This document shows positions 22,390 through 34,528 of a stretch of 64,000 nucleotides of DNA, one piece after another. Numbering within the stretch: the first letter of the stretch is position 1; each line of letters begins with the position of its first letter. The notes beneath the pieces are model-generated. The model did no database searches. It was not told the DNA's origin and worked only from the letters and a program-made list of their open reading frames with translations. A program made the position numbers and the translations under genes. Source of the DNA: Malachius bipustulatus (taxonomy: Eukaryota > Arthropoda > Insecta > Coleoptera > Melyridae); the NCBI GenBank assembly GCA_910589415.1, contig OU342635.1, positions 40,822,929 to 40,886,928 on the forward strand, written 5' to 3'.

Positions 22390-25320
22390 CATTTTGAGTT
22401 TAAAATGCCATTTAATAGCTTTTTTCTTAATCTACGGGATGGTATGTTGCTCCAGAGAAACAAACCGTTCAATCACCATTTTTTTCACCATAATTACCCA
22501 TTATAATACAAACTTATTAGAAATCAAACATTTAAAAGTCGTTATTCTCGAAATTGGTAATTTGCGGCTGAATTGATTTTATTTCTGTACCCTTCAATTA
22601 TTGAATTCAGATTTTTCGTATCAAGCTTAGCAGAAGCAGAAGTGTTGTAGAGAAGTGAGAGCGTGAACTATCGTAAGAAGAGCAGAAGAGAGTTCTTGGT
22701 TCCTTTCAAGTAGTTACTTTGACTTAAAAAACATCTCAATAAAAAATATTATTGAACAAATGTTTTTATAAAATTTTTCGGTTATTTATTGACTTTATGA
22801 AAGATAAATTTTTTAATTGACGCTTATGTCAAGAATAATAGGACCGGTTTTGTGTCCTGGCTAAATGTATGGTTTGTATGCCAGCTAATAGATTCTTGCC
22901 AGGTCGGAGGAGGGTGATATTTGTTGCCAATTTTTCACTATAGATTACCTAACCCCTCGCATGAATGTTAGTTCCTTCTCCTTGGCTATTTACTGCTCTG
23001 ACTGCTCATTTATCTAAACCTGCTGGATCTAGGAATCAAAATTTACTTTATTTAAGTTTTTTTAATGTTTTTATATTTTTCTTATTCTCCTTAGTTTTAT
23101 CTACCGCTTTTGATGTATTTTTTTTTGCTTTCTTTTCTCCTTATTTTTTAAGCGGAATATCTTCCTAACGTTATTTATCATTTGAAAATATTTGAGCAAT
23201 AAGAACGTATCTTGTTGAAAGGGTTAAATTTATGTATAGGATAGGTAGGTACTTAAATTCTACTGTTCCTGACAGACATTACTTCGTTCTAAAATATTTA
23301 TACGAAATAATGCTCTCTTTCAAAACGAAATAAACCAATGAATGATGCCACAACTAGTTCCAACACAAGCCTAGGATGAGGTCTTAACGACACATCAAAT
23401 ATTTAATGACACGTTAACTTTATTGAACAAACAATTTGCATCAACCGCTAGACATTAGACACTAATAACATCAACTCAAACCCTTGAAAGTTAAAAGCAT
23501 CATCATGTAACATAAACCTACATCTCAACCCTAAAATACTACGCAGCCAGTATCAAGATCGATACTACGTCAACACAATAAACCCTTTCCAATTAATTAC
23601 CCATCAACGTCCTTCCTTAGAGACACGAATCATAATATCTGTAACCCCCGGCTTGTTTACTTACCCACCATCCCCTCCCGCGACGGCCCACGCATCACTA
23701 CCTCTACCACCATCACCATCGCCTTCAGCACCACCTCCAGGTCCTCTAGGGAGGCTATCATGTCTTATCAGCCCATTGTCGCACGTGCGGTAAAGTCAGG
23801 CTCTGGACGCGGGGGTGTGGTGGATTGTTTATTTGTGGTAGGTGTCGGGAATGCGATCACCTGGGGGTCGGGACACGCGAAAGATAAACGGGTTGCAACT
23901 TGCAGAGGGTTGCATCGGCCATGCACCGGCGCAGGCTTGCGCTCTGGGGTTTCGACGAAGCCATTGACGTGGAGGACGGGCTGGGAGTTTTACGAGGAGT
24001 AGCTGGAAAGCTAGTGGGTGGAAATTCCCGGAGATTTCGTGTCTGGTAGGGATAAGTCTTTCTTAGTTGCATGCGGGATCGGGGATGAGTCTTTTTTGGA
24101 CGGGTGTAATTTAATCAGCAATTTATTCCGATTGGAGGGATGGAGTTTTACTGGAGTTTACTCGAGTTTGAAATTGTTGGAGAGCCCATCTGGATGTTGT
24201 GGATGGTAGAGGAGATTAGGAAATTGTTTTATAGTGTTTTTCTTCAACCCGTGAAGTGAAAAGAGAGCGGGGTTGATTATTTAAAAAAAATAATTAATGT
24301 TAATAATGGATTTACGTAATTTTTGTAGTGGTTGAGACGAGCTTGCCGCCTGCACTTTTGATAACCCTGGATGTGTTATAATATAAATGTTGTCTCCTTT
24401 TTTTTCAACAATATAATCCCAAGTCACATAATAATAATGTTTCTGGGAGATAAATTATTTTTAATTAACTACAATAATTACACATTTTTTCGTATAAACT
24501 ATAAAAACTTCGCAGATACATGCAAAATTCCGTATTATAACTCACTCCTAGGCGAGAGGTTCAAGTCTACTCGTTCTGGAAGGTAATTGGCAATTAACAT
24601 TCATAAGCCGCGATTACCGCACTTCTTAACATTAGCTGCAGTTAAAATAGTCGCTGATTCTCCTTTCTTTTCTACTGGTCCGTCTCCTTCGATGTACATA
24701 CACACTAGACTTCAGGTTACATACTCAACTATTTTATAGTTATTTTGACATAATTAACTGTACTTGTTTGGGGACTAAATGTTTAGGCTGGTTCAAGGAT
24801 AAATAATAATTATTGAGGGGGTGAAGGGCCAAGGCTATGATAATCAAGATTGGGACAGCAGCATACGGTAAACTTCAAATAAGTAGGTGCTGACCTTGCT
24901 GATTACATTGCTCTCCCGAAGAGTTGATTGGTAATAGGCACTTGATAAAATGACGAAGTTATAATAAGGTTTACGACACAATTTAGGGAGAATATTTGAT
25001 GATTTCCGACGAAACGAGTAATTAACGAGGTGTAAGTCTCATTAGTGATTGTTCTAAAATTTACTAATACCGGGTACTTGCATATCTGACGACGATGCCC
25101 AGTTTTGTGAGAGTAACTGACGACTCCAACCATGAACCAACCAATAATTCCAGCAACCACGACAATGGTACGACAGGCTCTCTGGTCGCAGGCGATCTCA
25201 TCCTTCTTTCCTTTTCTCCCCGCGTGGCCTTCGTTACAAGAAGGGAAAAATAACACGATTACTCCAAGCAATATGAAATCATTGTATCGGTGAATATAAC
25301 AAATTTATTATTGGTAATTA
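22390..25320. other. Intergenic DNA with a dispersed repeat copy
   Basis: Diverged copy 3 of the dispersed repeat lies at about 24720-25110 (gaagggccaagg at 24822, gctgacctt, gtctcattagtg, atatctgacgacga). A less AT-rich patch with CCACC words lies at 23660-24010 and has short open frames on both strands, none recognised. Nothing else is supported. Confidence 0.45.
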
Positions 25321-25321
25321 T

Positions 25322-25680
25322 ACAGGGTGGGCCATCGAAAAGGTAACAAGCCTAATAATTTGGAAAGTGAAGATCTATGCAAAAAACGCCGAAACAGGTC
25401 GATTTTGTTATCGAAGGGGACATATTTGCATGACAAATTTAAGTACCCAAGTTCATCCCCTTGGCGGGGGTAGCTTGTCATCATAGGAAACAGATATCGA
25501 GTGATACATCATTTGAAAGCTACTTGAATTCTCTTTACAACGATATCCAACATTTTGGGTTTCGGTTACATAAAGGGTGACCCAACGAAAACCTAACTCG
25601 CCTTAATAACTTGGAAACTAAAGATATACGCGAAAAACGTCGAAACAGGTGAATTTTGTTATCAAAGGATTCAATTCACT
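25322..25680. repeat. Two diverged direct copies of a cagggtg-ended repeat
   Basis: acagggtgggccatcgaaaa at 25322 and aaagggtgacccaacgaaaa at 25573 start copies that also share taataa-ttggaaa-t-aagat, aaaaaacg-cgaaacaggt and attttgttatc-aagg. They are about 250 bp apart. Confidence 0.7.
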
Positions 25681-25810
25681 AGTCACTTTCTCTACTTCTT
25701 AAACACTTAGGACTAAAACACGACTGTTAGATCTTCTTTGGTATGTGTACAACTGTAATATGTACTCTCTAGTATCGCTTTAACTCTACTGAACTACTAT
25801 CCTCTCAAAA

Positions 25811-26211
25811 GTCCAATAAACATGGGGTCGCAAACGCATTTTCGAAATACAGGGTGTTATAGTTTAAATTTTTTTCAAGTTTTTTTCTCATAGTACATAT
25901 CTACACTTCACAAGATATTCAACTGAAATTAGGCACAGATATTAATTGAGAGTTTACACCATGTGACATGGCAATTTCGATAGCAAATCTACAGGGTGAA
26001 ATTCTTTCTGGAACACTGTCCCCTGCTTTCCTCTATAACTTTTTTTTTAATGAGCCACTGTTAATTTGAAAAAATGTAAAAAGAAGCTTTGTTGTTATAC
26101 TAACCTTTATGGTCTTCTATAGTTTTGTCGTATCTGCAACCGATTTCGAGAAAAAAATTTAACACCCTGTATCTCGAAAACGAAACGTTTGCGACCCCAT
26201 GTTTATTGAAC
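25811..26211. mobile_element. MITE with about 65-bp inverted ends around cagggtgtt
   Basis: The left end (gtccaataaacatggggtcg ... tacagggtgttatag) and right end (...taacaccctgtatctcg ... ccccatgtttattgaac) are inverted copies. The interior contains another ctacagggtg word at 25989. It is non-coding. The outer tips do not show a clear target duplication. Confidence 0.75.
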
Positions 26212-26326
26212 TTTTTTTCTTAAAATTACTTAAGGAATCTCCCCTCTTCATTTGTACCTCCAATTAAGGAACACCCTGTATAAATCGAGAAAACTTCCTA
26301 GATGTTCTCGCGTAATAGCATATGAG

Positions 26327-26780
26327 CAGGGGGTGTTCACTAGTGGAAATAGTGGCAGTAATGTGGAAATAATTGTACACTATGGTGGAAATAATAATAA
26401 TAATAACTAGTGGAATTTTAATAACTAGATATTATGTGGAAATTGTATAAATAATGTATAAACAGTGGAACTAATGTTGAAATAGTGGAAATGATGGGAA
26501 ATAATTTTAAAATAATGTGTAAAAAGTGGAAATCAATAATTGATAATTCAATTATTGAACGTTGTAGAAATAACTGAAAATAACGTAAAATAGATTTTAA
26601 CGGTGGAAATAATGTGGGAATCTTGGAAATAATGAGGAAATATTGGATATTATGTGGAAATTGTGTAAATAATGAGGAAATAGTGGAAATGATCTGGAAA
26701 TAAAATGGAAATACTGGAAATGGGGGGAATTTAGTTAAATAGAAATAATTGCACACTTTTCCATCGAGTGAACACCCCCT
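26327..26780. mobile_element. Inverted-repeat element filled with a GGAAATAAT-type simple repeat
   Basis: agggggtgttcact at 26328-26341 and agtgaacaccccct at 26767-26780 are perfect 14-bp inverted ends. Almost the entire interior is a degenerate tandem of tggaaataatg words. This is a microsatellite-bearing MITE; the minus-strand frame across it is a low-complexity artefact. No target duplication is clear. Confidence 0.75.
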
Positions 26781-27116
26781 CGAGTATGTAAAGTGTTTTA
26801 TTATTCTCGTCTAGGCGTAAAGTGTTACTTTACTGCTCCATGATGTAAGTTACCAGTTTACACACACTTTTTGTTTTTATAATAATTTATGAAGAGTTAA
26901 TTAGAGGCTCGTTTGAATTAAAATAAAGTGTTAAAACCTACCGGCCGTTCTTAATAAAACAGGTCGTCATGCTGATGATGAAGCCCGAAGTGCTGAAGTG
27001 CAAAAAATAATCCAAACTTCGCCAAACTCTGGTTACAGTTTGTTGTAGTGAATAAATTAGTGGACGCTATAGCGCAAACAGTGTCCGTCGTTTACATCTG
27101 TTTTTAATGGAAATGA
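26781..27116. other. Intergenic DNA
   Basis: No gene or repeat recognised. Confidence 0.5.
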
Positions 27117-27821
27117 ATGAATGGTAATTTTAAATTGACCAACAATCGTGAATCAGTGACCTCGCTATCGCAAAGTTCACACTACAAATTAGCAACGAGC
27201 GCCTTATTATTGTCGATCTCGAACAATTCAAAAGGTGCACAAAGGAAACGTACTGGTTGGCTGGAGAGCGCGACAGTAAAAAATAAAACGAAAACGTTTC
27301 GGGCACAAAATTATGTTAATGAGCGGTGTAGATGCAAGTTAGAATCTGCTATCGATTTCATTAGAAGCAATAAATACCGCCTTTTTCTTCTTTTTTCCCG
27401 GTCTGGGCGCAGTGATTTTAAGTTTTTGTTTTGGGTCTCATCCGAAATGTTCACGTCAGAAGTAATTAAGAGAGATTTAATAGTCTGTTTACGTCTGGGA
27501 TTGCGAATATTCGCCGTGTTTCCGTCCGTTTATGACGGCCGTCCGTGCTTTGCGACTGGATTCCTGGGAAATATTCCTTTTTTTCTTCTTCTTCTTCGGC
27601 GAGGTATATTGTACCCTGTTTCAGATTTAGATGACGGACCCAAAACGTGGGAGGGAAATTTAGGGAGCGGAGCTCTTTTTCTCAGCTCGAACAACAAGAA
27701 GATAGACAACGGAGTCTGGGGGTTTTTTATTAACAGAAATAACATCGTCCTGTGGCATGTCGTGACCGTCTGCCCACTAGAATTAATTGCTTTAAAAGAA
27801 AAAATAAGAGAATTTGAATAA
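27117..27821 (+). CDS. Hypothetical 234-residue ORF
   Basis: An ATG frame of 234 codons is the longest open frame outside the retrotransposons. Its length is unlikely by chance at this base composition. No domain is recognised. The protein would be basic and Ser-rich at the start, with two short hydrophobic patches (YRLFLLFSRS; PFFLLLLRRGILYPV) but no clear signal peptide. There is no obvious TATA box or Kozak context and no splice-defined neighbours. It could be an orphan gene, an exon read through into an intron, or a remnant of an unknown element. Confidence 0.25.
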   Translation: MNGNFKLTNNRESVTSLSQSSHYKLATSALLLSISNNSKGAQRKRTGWLESATVKNKTKTFRAQNYVNERCRCKLESAIDFIRSNKYRLFLLFSRSGRSDFKFLFWVSSEMFTSEVIKRDLIVCLRLGLRIFAVFPSVYDGRPCFATGFLGNIPFFLLLLRRGILYPVSDLDDGPKTWEGNLGSGALFLSSNNKKIDNGVWGFFINRNNIVLWHVVTVCPLELIALKEKIREFE

Positions 27822-28903
27822 TGAAAATTCTTATTGTCGTTATTTCTTACAAAGTGTTGTTTGTCCTAATTGTGGGTTTCAATTAAATCCCGTTTCACCA
27901 GCTACAGAGATGTTAAAACCGATTTGTGGCGATGAACGTCGAAAACTATTTCATCCCATCTTCTGGAATTTAGAAAATAGAATTGTTCACAGCGATATTT
28001 GACTGTATTATTGTAATGACTGCCATTTTGAAACGCCTTAACCGATTTTCCTCAAATGCAACCCCGAACGTGGAAGAGGAAAATTTATAATTCTACCCAG
28101 TTCCGTTCATCATACGCCCAAGACTGATCGTTTTATGCCAAATAGCCAGAAGAGCCATAAAAAAGTCTTAGTCCTCATCCTGATCGCAAGAAGGGTTAAT
28201 TTGCAAATGACAAATTTTTATATTTTCACAATCTTTCATGAGCCAAATCTGAAGACGACTTGTACCTATTCATACATATTATTGTGTAATTCTAAATAGG
28301 CTACAGAATCGATTGACCCCGACTGGAACGAAAGTAGGTTGTGCTAGATAAAGTAGCTCAAATTACACTTTTGGGGTCAATTAATTTTCTGGTGGGTGGA
28401 AATGGAAATTGGGACATCATCTGGAAAGTTATAAATCTCGCCAAGTAAGGGGATTACAAAGCAAGACATGGCATTATATTATAACGCCCTGTTTGAGAAA
28501 TTCCAGTGAGGGTTGTATTACGAAACAAGAATGAAATGTGACAGATTCGATCGGCACGAGTAGGATGGCCATTGAAAATGTTTCGTAATTGATTGAAATT
28601 AGTTTTTCACTTAATGTTTCGGATCTTCTGACAAGAAATCCCTGAGGAATCAATCAATCATCAACCGAACTAACTAATTTGTTACTTATTGTAATCGATT
28701 TTATGGAGATTAATTTTAGGTTATGTTGAGCGTTTCAATACCTACAAAAGGTCACTCGCGAATCTTCTATCTGCGCATGTGCTTAATAAGCTTTCCTTAT
28801 ACAATCATTGTTAAAAGGTGTGTTGTTTAAACATAACATTTGAGCCTTTGAGCGTTTATGTATATGAAATCATGAGGTTGATTCTTCATTTGAGTACAAT
28901 ATA
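27822..28903. other. Intergenic DNA upstream of the LTR element
   Basis: No gene or clear repeat is seen. It ends at the TATA target site of the LTR retrotransposon. Confidence 0.5.
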
Positions 28904-29215
28904 TGTGGGACCACCTCTACGGTAGCTGTCCTTGGCTGCTTCCGCCGCCGGCAGTACGGTGGTCTGACGGTGAGTTTCGACGGGGAACCACCGACCGTCT
29001 GCAAGCAGTAGCAGTGGGGAGACGTCGAACGAGGACAGACAGAGTTCAACGCGAACAAGATCAGTGAGGGAATGGAAACGCTCCGGGTTGCTACTCAATA
29101 TATTCTTATATATTCTAATAATAATCAATTACGAAGTGTTACGAGATTAGAGTTGAATAAAAATAGTTGTAGAAATACGGTGTTTCTCTGTGCCTCTACA
29201 AATTAGTCTACAACA
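28904..29215 (+). repeat. 5' LTR (312 bp)
   Basis: TG...CA ends. It contains an arthropod initiator-like TCAGTG at 29061 and a poly(A) signal AATAAA at 29156-29161, so R would start near 29061. The U3 is GC-rich in an AT-rich neighbourhood. Confidence 0.9.
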
Positions 29216-29217
29216 GT

Positions 29218-29229
29218 TGTCAGAAGTGG
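29218..29229 (+). other. Primer binding site, tRNA-Leu type
   Basis: TGTCAGAAGTGG, two bases after the LTR, complements the 3' acceptor arm of insect tRNA-Leu (...CCACTTCTGACA). The bases that would pair with the terminal CCA are not matched. mdg1-like gypsy elements use a similar primer. Confidence 0.65.
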
Positions 29230-31880
29230 TCCGAACCTAAAACTAACGAATTTTGAGGTGTAATACTGTGAAGTATCGATGTGTTTTTAATACAGACAAA
29301 TCTCAGTTATAACCATTTCACAAAAATGCCTCTTCGTGGTGAAAGTGAAGAAAAATAAAGTAAATTTTGGCAAATTTCCGTTGAAATAAATTTAACATGA
29401 TCAAGACTTGGACGAGCTGTCGGAAAAAGGAAACTCAATAAATCTTGCAAGAAACCCTGAGTATTAAGTATTAACGTATTGGATTGATATCCAGCTGGTG
29501 TGTCGGTAAGCAAGTAGATCCGGTATGTAAATGAGGAGCATATTACAGGTTTTCTAAGGAAAAATAATAACGAGGGGTGAAGCAGTGGTCTTTTACGAGA
29601 AACAGCATACAAAAATTAACCAAAATTAAAGATTGCAACTTCGAAGTTGATGCACTGCAATAAAGATTATTCTCAAAGGTAAGCAGCTATTGCCATGTTG
29701 AATAGAGTTGTGAGAAGATAATAAAGATTATTCTGAGATTATTCCTAAAGGTAAGCAGCTATTTTTTAGCTCGTGAGTTGAGAGAGATGCATGATGAGTG
29801 AATGAAAAGAAGCATGAGTAAAGTTGGGGAGCTCTCCAAAGTCCAAATGACATATTTTGAATTCGATAGGTAAAAGTAAAGCAAACGCATGAAGCATGAG
29901 CATGAAGTAAGCTGAAGTAGAATTGAACCCAAGTAGCAGTTTAGACTTCATTTGCGTCGACGATTCGACGTAATTTAGGTACCTATATTATTTAGGTATA
30001 CAGGGTGTTTTGTAATTGAATGTCAAGATTTAAGGGGGTGATTTTTGGACCCATTTTAAGAAGAAAACTTCATAGGAACATTATATTATGTCCTAGGAGT
30101 CTTAACTTTTGAGATACAGGGTGGTAAAGTTTTTAAAAATAAATAATTTTTTTTTCATAATATTACCGCTCTGGATATTTTAATGAAATTTAATAGACAG
30201 GTATTACTCATCAAGAGGCATTTTTTCATGTACCACATTTCGTTTTATCTCCACTAGTGACATCTTGCAGAATTTTACCTGCATATTTTTATATTTTTTT
30301 TATTGTCATTTTAACGACAATCTTGTGACCATGTAAAGAAACAAAAAAATAAATAAATAAAGTGTCTTTATTTTAACTTAGTATTGCAATAGACAATACT
30401 TTTGCAATACTTATCAATACAAAGGCGAAGTCTAGCTTTCGCTACTCTACTTAACTTTTCTTTTAATATTTAAACTACAAAATAATTGCCTGAAAACAAG
30501 TCTATGTTAAACAATCAAAATGCTCCTTAAGGGCAAAAAGTCCAATAAATACAGTAGATAATTAAATAACTTACAAAACAAAACACAATAAGTAACTCCC
30601 CCCCCCCTCCAAATAAACCGAAACATGAGTAATGCACAATTCTACGGTATACTAATCTAGGTCACCTAACCTGAATTGCGTGAAGTTTGCCTCGACTTTA
30701 CGTGACGAAGATCAAAGTGAGAGTAGATATTACGTAAATTTCAGCGACGAATGTGGGAATTATTACTATGAAGTTGAGGCGATATTATTGAAATATGTAA
30801 ATTCGACGTCCGTCTTTGGTAGAATCGACCTAATACTTATTTAAAAATAATAGGTAATACCTAGTGCAATTGCAAGTGAGAGAGAGGCAAAGAGCCCCTA
30901 ACAAGAGGCCCTGAATTTTAAATACTTTATCTCTTTTAAAGTCTCACATTTTCTATCCGATTCTTTCTGATGCACTCTGAAGTTCTGAACACGCTGTTGG
31001 TGCGCAAGGCGCAAGATTTCTCTTCTTCAGTCAGTCAGTCTTCTACCCGCACAGCATAAAATAAAGAAAGAAGGTCCACGGAATATTGAATATCATAATG
31101 TATAATATTAATTAGTTGGTTTGGAAAAATAATGTGTAGGGATGCGAATGCCCGAGTGTCAATTTACATGTCAATAAAATTTTCCCAGGAATAAATGACT
31201 TTTGCTTAAAAGTGGTAAATAAAAACGCGCCCCGTGAATTAAAAAGTTTCATAAAGTATAAAAAACTTTCCTTTTTTTTGGAAAAATTATATTATAAGTA
31301 CCTACCTATAGCTTTTTCTTTGTAAAAAAAAAAATAAAAAACAAATAAAAATTCAGATTTGAAAGGTGGGTTTTATGCAATTATTTTGATTTTGTAATTA
31401 ACTATTGATTAATTAGAATGTAAACAATCGAGTCCTAATGATTTTACTAAGTGATGAAGACGAATGTAATTAAAATACTTAGGTACTGTGAAGTTGTGAA
31501 GGTAATATTTCTTCATGATAAGACTAATATGGACGTAATGATTTGACTACGATGTCAGAATTGTAAAAGAACGTAAGTCAGATTTACTCTCTTACCTTAT
31601 TACATATTTGGTATCGATGTACAAAATATCAGTAAAATAAACATCATGCAGCAATACAACTGCGGATCTAGGATCTAATATGTAGTGGTAACTGGTACCT
31701 GATCATAATTATTATGTGTCCTGATGATATCCTTTTAGGGAATAATTTTCCCCACATTACATTTTGAAAAATGGAAAGAATCGCCCTCCCATCACTAATA
31801 ACCAAGTAAATTACCCTTTTCAGAAAACATCAAGTTATTAAATGCAAATCGTAATTGTGTAGCTACCACTTTTAAAGAAA
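29230..31880. other. Non-coding interior of the LTR element
   Basis: No gag is recognisable. It holds a duplicated phrase (aaaggtaagcagctatt at about 29678 and 29747), a cagggtg-type repeat fragment starting at 30000 and an aataaataaataaag tail-like tract near 30347. These point to older insertions inside the element. Confidence 0.55.
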
Positions 31881-33105
31881 TGGGCAACACATCCGCTGCC
31901 CGCATGGCATGGAAATAAATCGTTGGTTCCAGTTGTTTATACTTCATATCGGCCCAGCCAAAGTCTTGAAGCGCAAGAAATAATAGATAAACTATTATTT
32001 GAATTATTTGAAGAAGAACTGTTGCTAGTTCTTCTGTGAAAATAATTCGTGCCTCTCAATCCCCGTATGCTAGTCATATTATTCTCGTTCCCCAGAAAAG
32101 TGGCGACTTCCGTTTATGTGTTTATTATAGAAATAATATGACTATTAAATATAAAATCTCACTTCCTCGTATCGAAGACTAACTTGATAAACTCCTAAAT
32201 TATAACAGATTTATTACCTGACACTTATACTCAGGTTGTTTTCAAGTATACCCATGGCCTCGTATTCAATAGTAAAGACAGCGTTTCTTACTTCGGATGG
32301 CAAATACGAGTTTTTTTTTACGTATGATTTTCGGTCTGTATAATGCTCCTGCTGTTTTTCAGCAGCTGCTGCCAAAAATTCTATCTGAATTACGTGATCC
32401 CACGTCATTTTTATTTTATTTTCGTTTATTTATGCATTCATTGTCCAACAGTATACCAATAACTAACAGGACAATTTAAAAGGTACATCATGCCCTATTT
32501 GGACGATATCTTGATTCCATCGTCGGTTTTTCAGGAGGGTCTCCTTAAACTGGAAAAAGTTTTGCAATTGTTAAGGAAATACAATTTGACCTTGCAAATA
32601 ACTAAGTGTACCTATTGTCTTTTCCCCTAAGCTGGCATATATCTTGGTCATGACAGTTCCAACGATAGAATCCAACCCGATGCAATAAGAAAAAAAAAAT
32701 CAACTTTATCAATTCCTGTAATTCTCGGATTTCTTCGGATTTCTTTTAAAAATTTATATGCAAAAATTCTGTAAGCTCTGTCTCCCTACTGAGCTTGAGT
32801 GTGAAACCTCACCGATCTACACCAAAACAAAACACTCTTAAATTTATAAACTCGCTCCCAACGCCTATTTACTCAATTAATCATAAACGAAAAATCCAAA
32901 CCTACTCAGAAAACGATTTAGTTATGGTCCTCCGGACAGCTAAACTTGCGACGGGCCATTCCACAAAACTACAATAAGTTCAAGGGCTCGTTCTGGTGAA
33001 GAAAGTTCTTCCAAATGATCGTTATCTGGTACACAGATCTTCGTGGTTCTCGAACCTCTGAAACAGTTATCGTCGCAGGTAACCTGAAACCATGGATTGT
33101 TTTAA
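31880..33105 (+). pseudogene. Decayed, internally deleted gypsy pol
   Basis: Pieces of Ty3/gypsy pol appear in order but in changing frames. Near 31925-32010 is the pre-RT segment. Near 32050-32170 is IIRASQSPYASHIILVPQKS and GDFRLCVYYRNN. Near 32225-32370 is SGYFQ, KTAFLTSDGKYEF and FGLYNAPAVFQ. Near 32489-32520 is the catalytic YLDDIL. Near 32690-32780 is the thumb. From about 32870 it jumps to the integrase C-terminus (ENDLVMVLRTAKLATG, then LRGSRTSETV and LKPW at 33090-33105). RNase H and the integrase core are missing, and stops are frequent. Confidence 0.82.
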
Positions 33106-33107
33106 AT

Positions 33108-34030
33108 GATCCTGTATTCCTTCTAACCTGTCTGCTATGTCAGAAGATCACTGTTGTGACGTTAGAAGTCTGAAATCTGTCTCCTTGATCACTGTTGTGA
33201 TCCTGTCTTCCTTCTAACCTGTCTGCTATGTCAGAAGTTCACTGTTGTGACGTTAGAAGTCTGAAATCTGTCTCCTTGATCACTATTGTGATCCTGTCTT
33301 CCTTCTAACCTGTCTGCTTTGTCAGAAGATCACTGTTGTGACGTTAGAAGTCTGAAATCTGTCTCCTTGATCACTGTTGTGATCCTGTCTTCCTTCTAAC
33401 CTGTCTGCTATGTCAGAAGATCACTGTTGTGACGTTAGAAGTCTGAAATCTGATCACTGTTGTGACGTTAGAAGTCTGAAATCTGTCTCCTTGATCACTG
33501 TTGTGATCCTGTCTTCCTTCTAACCTGTCTGCTATGTCAGAAGTTCACTGTTGTGACGTTAGAAGTCTGAAATCTGTCTCCTTGATCACTGTTGTGATCC
33601 TGTCTTCCTTCTAACCTGTCTGCTTTGTCAGAAGATCACTGTTGTGACGTTAGAAGTCTGAAATCTGTCTCCTTGATCACTGTTGTGATCCTGTCTTCCT
33701 TCTAACCTGTCTGCTTTGTCAGAAGATCACTGTTGTGACGTTAGAAGTCTGAAATCTGTCTCCTTGATCACTGTTGTGATCCTGTCTTCCTTCTAACCTG
33801 TCTGCTTTGTCAGAAGATCACTGTTGTGACGTTAGAAGTCTGAAATCTGTCTCCTTGATCACTGTTGTGATCCTGTCTTCCTTCTAACCTGTCTGCTTTG
33901 TCAGAAGATCACTGTTGTGACGTTAGAAGTCTGAAATCTGTCTCCTTGATCACTGTTGTGATCCTGTCTTCCTTCTAACCTGTCTGCTTTGTCAGAAGAT
34001 CACTGTTGTGACGTTAGAAGTCTGAAATCT
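33108..34030. repeat. 91-bp satellite array, ten units
   Basis: Units start with gatcctgtcttccttctaac at 33108, 33199, 33290, 33381, 33505, 33596, 33687, 33778, 33869 and 33960. The spacing is exactly 91 except for one 124-bp step, caused by a 33-bp internal duplication near 33420-33470. Each unit contains the dyad gatcac-tgtt-gtgatc, and cttctaac paired with gttagaag. The array starts right after the last pol codons (LKPW) and stays very homogeneous, with mainly an a/t change in gct(a/t)tgtcag. Confidence 0.95.
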
Positions 34031-34216
34031 ACTCTGTATCCGTCTTCTCGATCACTCGTGTGATCCTGGTTTACTCTGACTACTCTGTCAAAAGATCAAA
34101 GTATTAATTACCCTGATTTTCAGTTGTTATAGTATTCAGTCTGGTGCGAGTGGTGCGACGCCTACCCTTCCGACGTCTTCAAGTCCGAGGACGGCCTTTT
34201 TATCAGGATGGTCGAC

Positions 34217-34528
34217 TGTGGGACCACCTCTACGGTAGCTGTCCTTGGCTGCTTCCGCCGCCGGCAGTACGGTGGTCTGACGGTGAGTTTCGACGGGGAA
34301 CCACCGACCGTCTGCAAGCAGTAGCAGTGGGGAGACGTCGAACGAGGACAGACAGAGTTCAACGCGAACAAGATCAGTGAGGGAATGGAAACGCTCCGGG
34401 TTGCTACTCAATATATTCTTATATATTCTAATAATAATCAATTACGAAGTGTTACGAGATTAGAGTTGAATAAAAATAGTTGTAGAAATACGGTGTTTCT
34501 CTGTGCCTCTACAAATTAGTCTACAACA
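34217..34528 (+). repeat. 3' LTR (312 bp)
   Basis: By eye identical to 28904-29215, ending CTACAACA and followed by TATA. Confidence 0.9.

Larger units (their letters stand above)
28904..34528 (+). mobile_element. Non-autonomous Ty3/gypsy LTR retrotransposon with internal satellite
   Basis: Two 312-bp LTRs (28904-29215, 34217-34528) begin TGTGGGACC and end CTACAACA; I see no difference between them. TATA directly precedes the first and follows the second, a 4-bp target duplication. A tRNA-Leu-type primer site follows the 5' LTR. The interior has no intact gag or pol: only decayed pol pieces (31880-33105), then a 91-bp tandem array, then the 3' LTR. No normal polypurine tract precedes the 3' LTR. 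Identical LTRs mean recent insertion, so the enzymes probably came from a related autonomous element. Confidence 0.88.

Noticed and set aside
24903..25271. 122-codon minus-strand frame
   Set aside because: It starts at TTG and runs across a diverged copy of a dispersed non-coding repeat.
26418..26756. 112-codon minus-strand frame rich in Ile/Phe/Ser
   Set aside because: It is the complement of a GGAAATAAT simple repeat inside a MITE.
26970..27005. Second hammerhead-like motif (ctgatgatgaagcccgaag)
   Set aside because: The second core strand reads GAAG rather than GAAA and stem II does not pair.
28870..29128. Short minus-strand frames repeated at 34136-34441
   Set aside because: They lie within the LTR and are duplicated only because the LTR is.
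33108..34030. Possible CRISPR array
   Set aside because: Units are contiguous 91-bp tandem copies without unique spacers, in eukaryotic DNA inside an LTR element.
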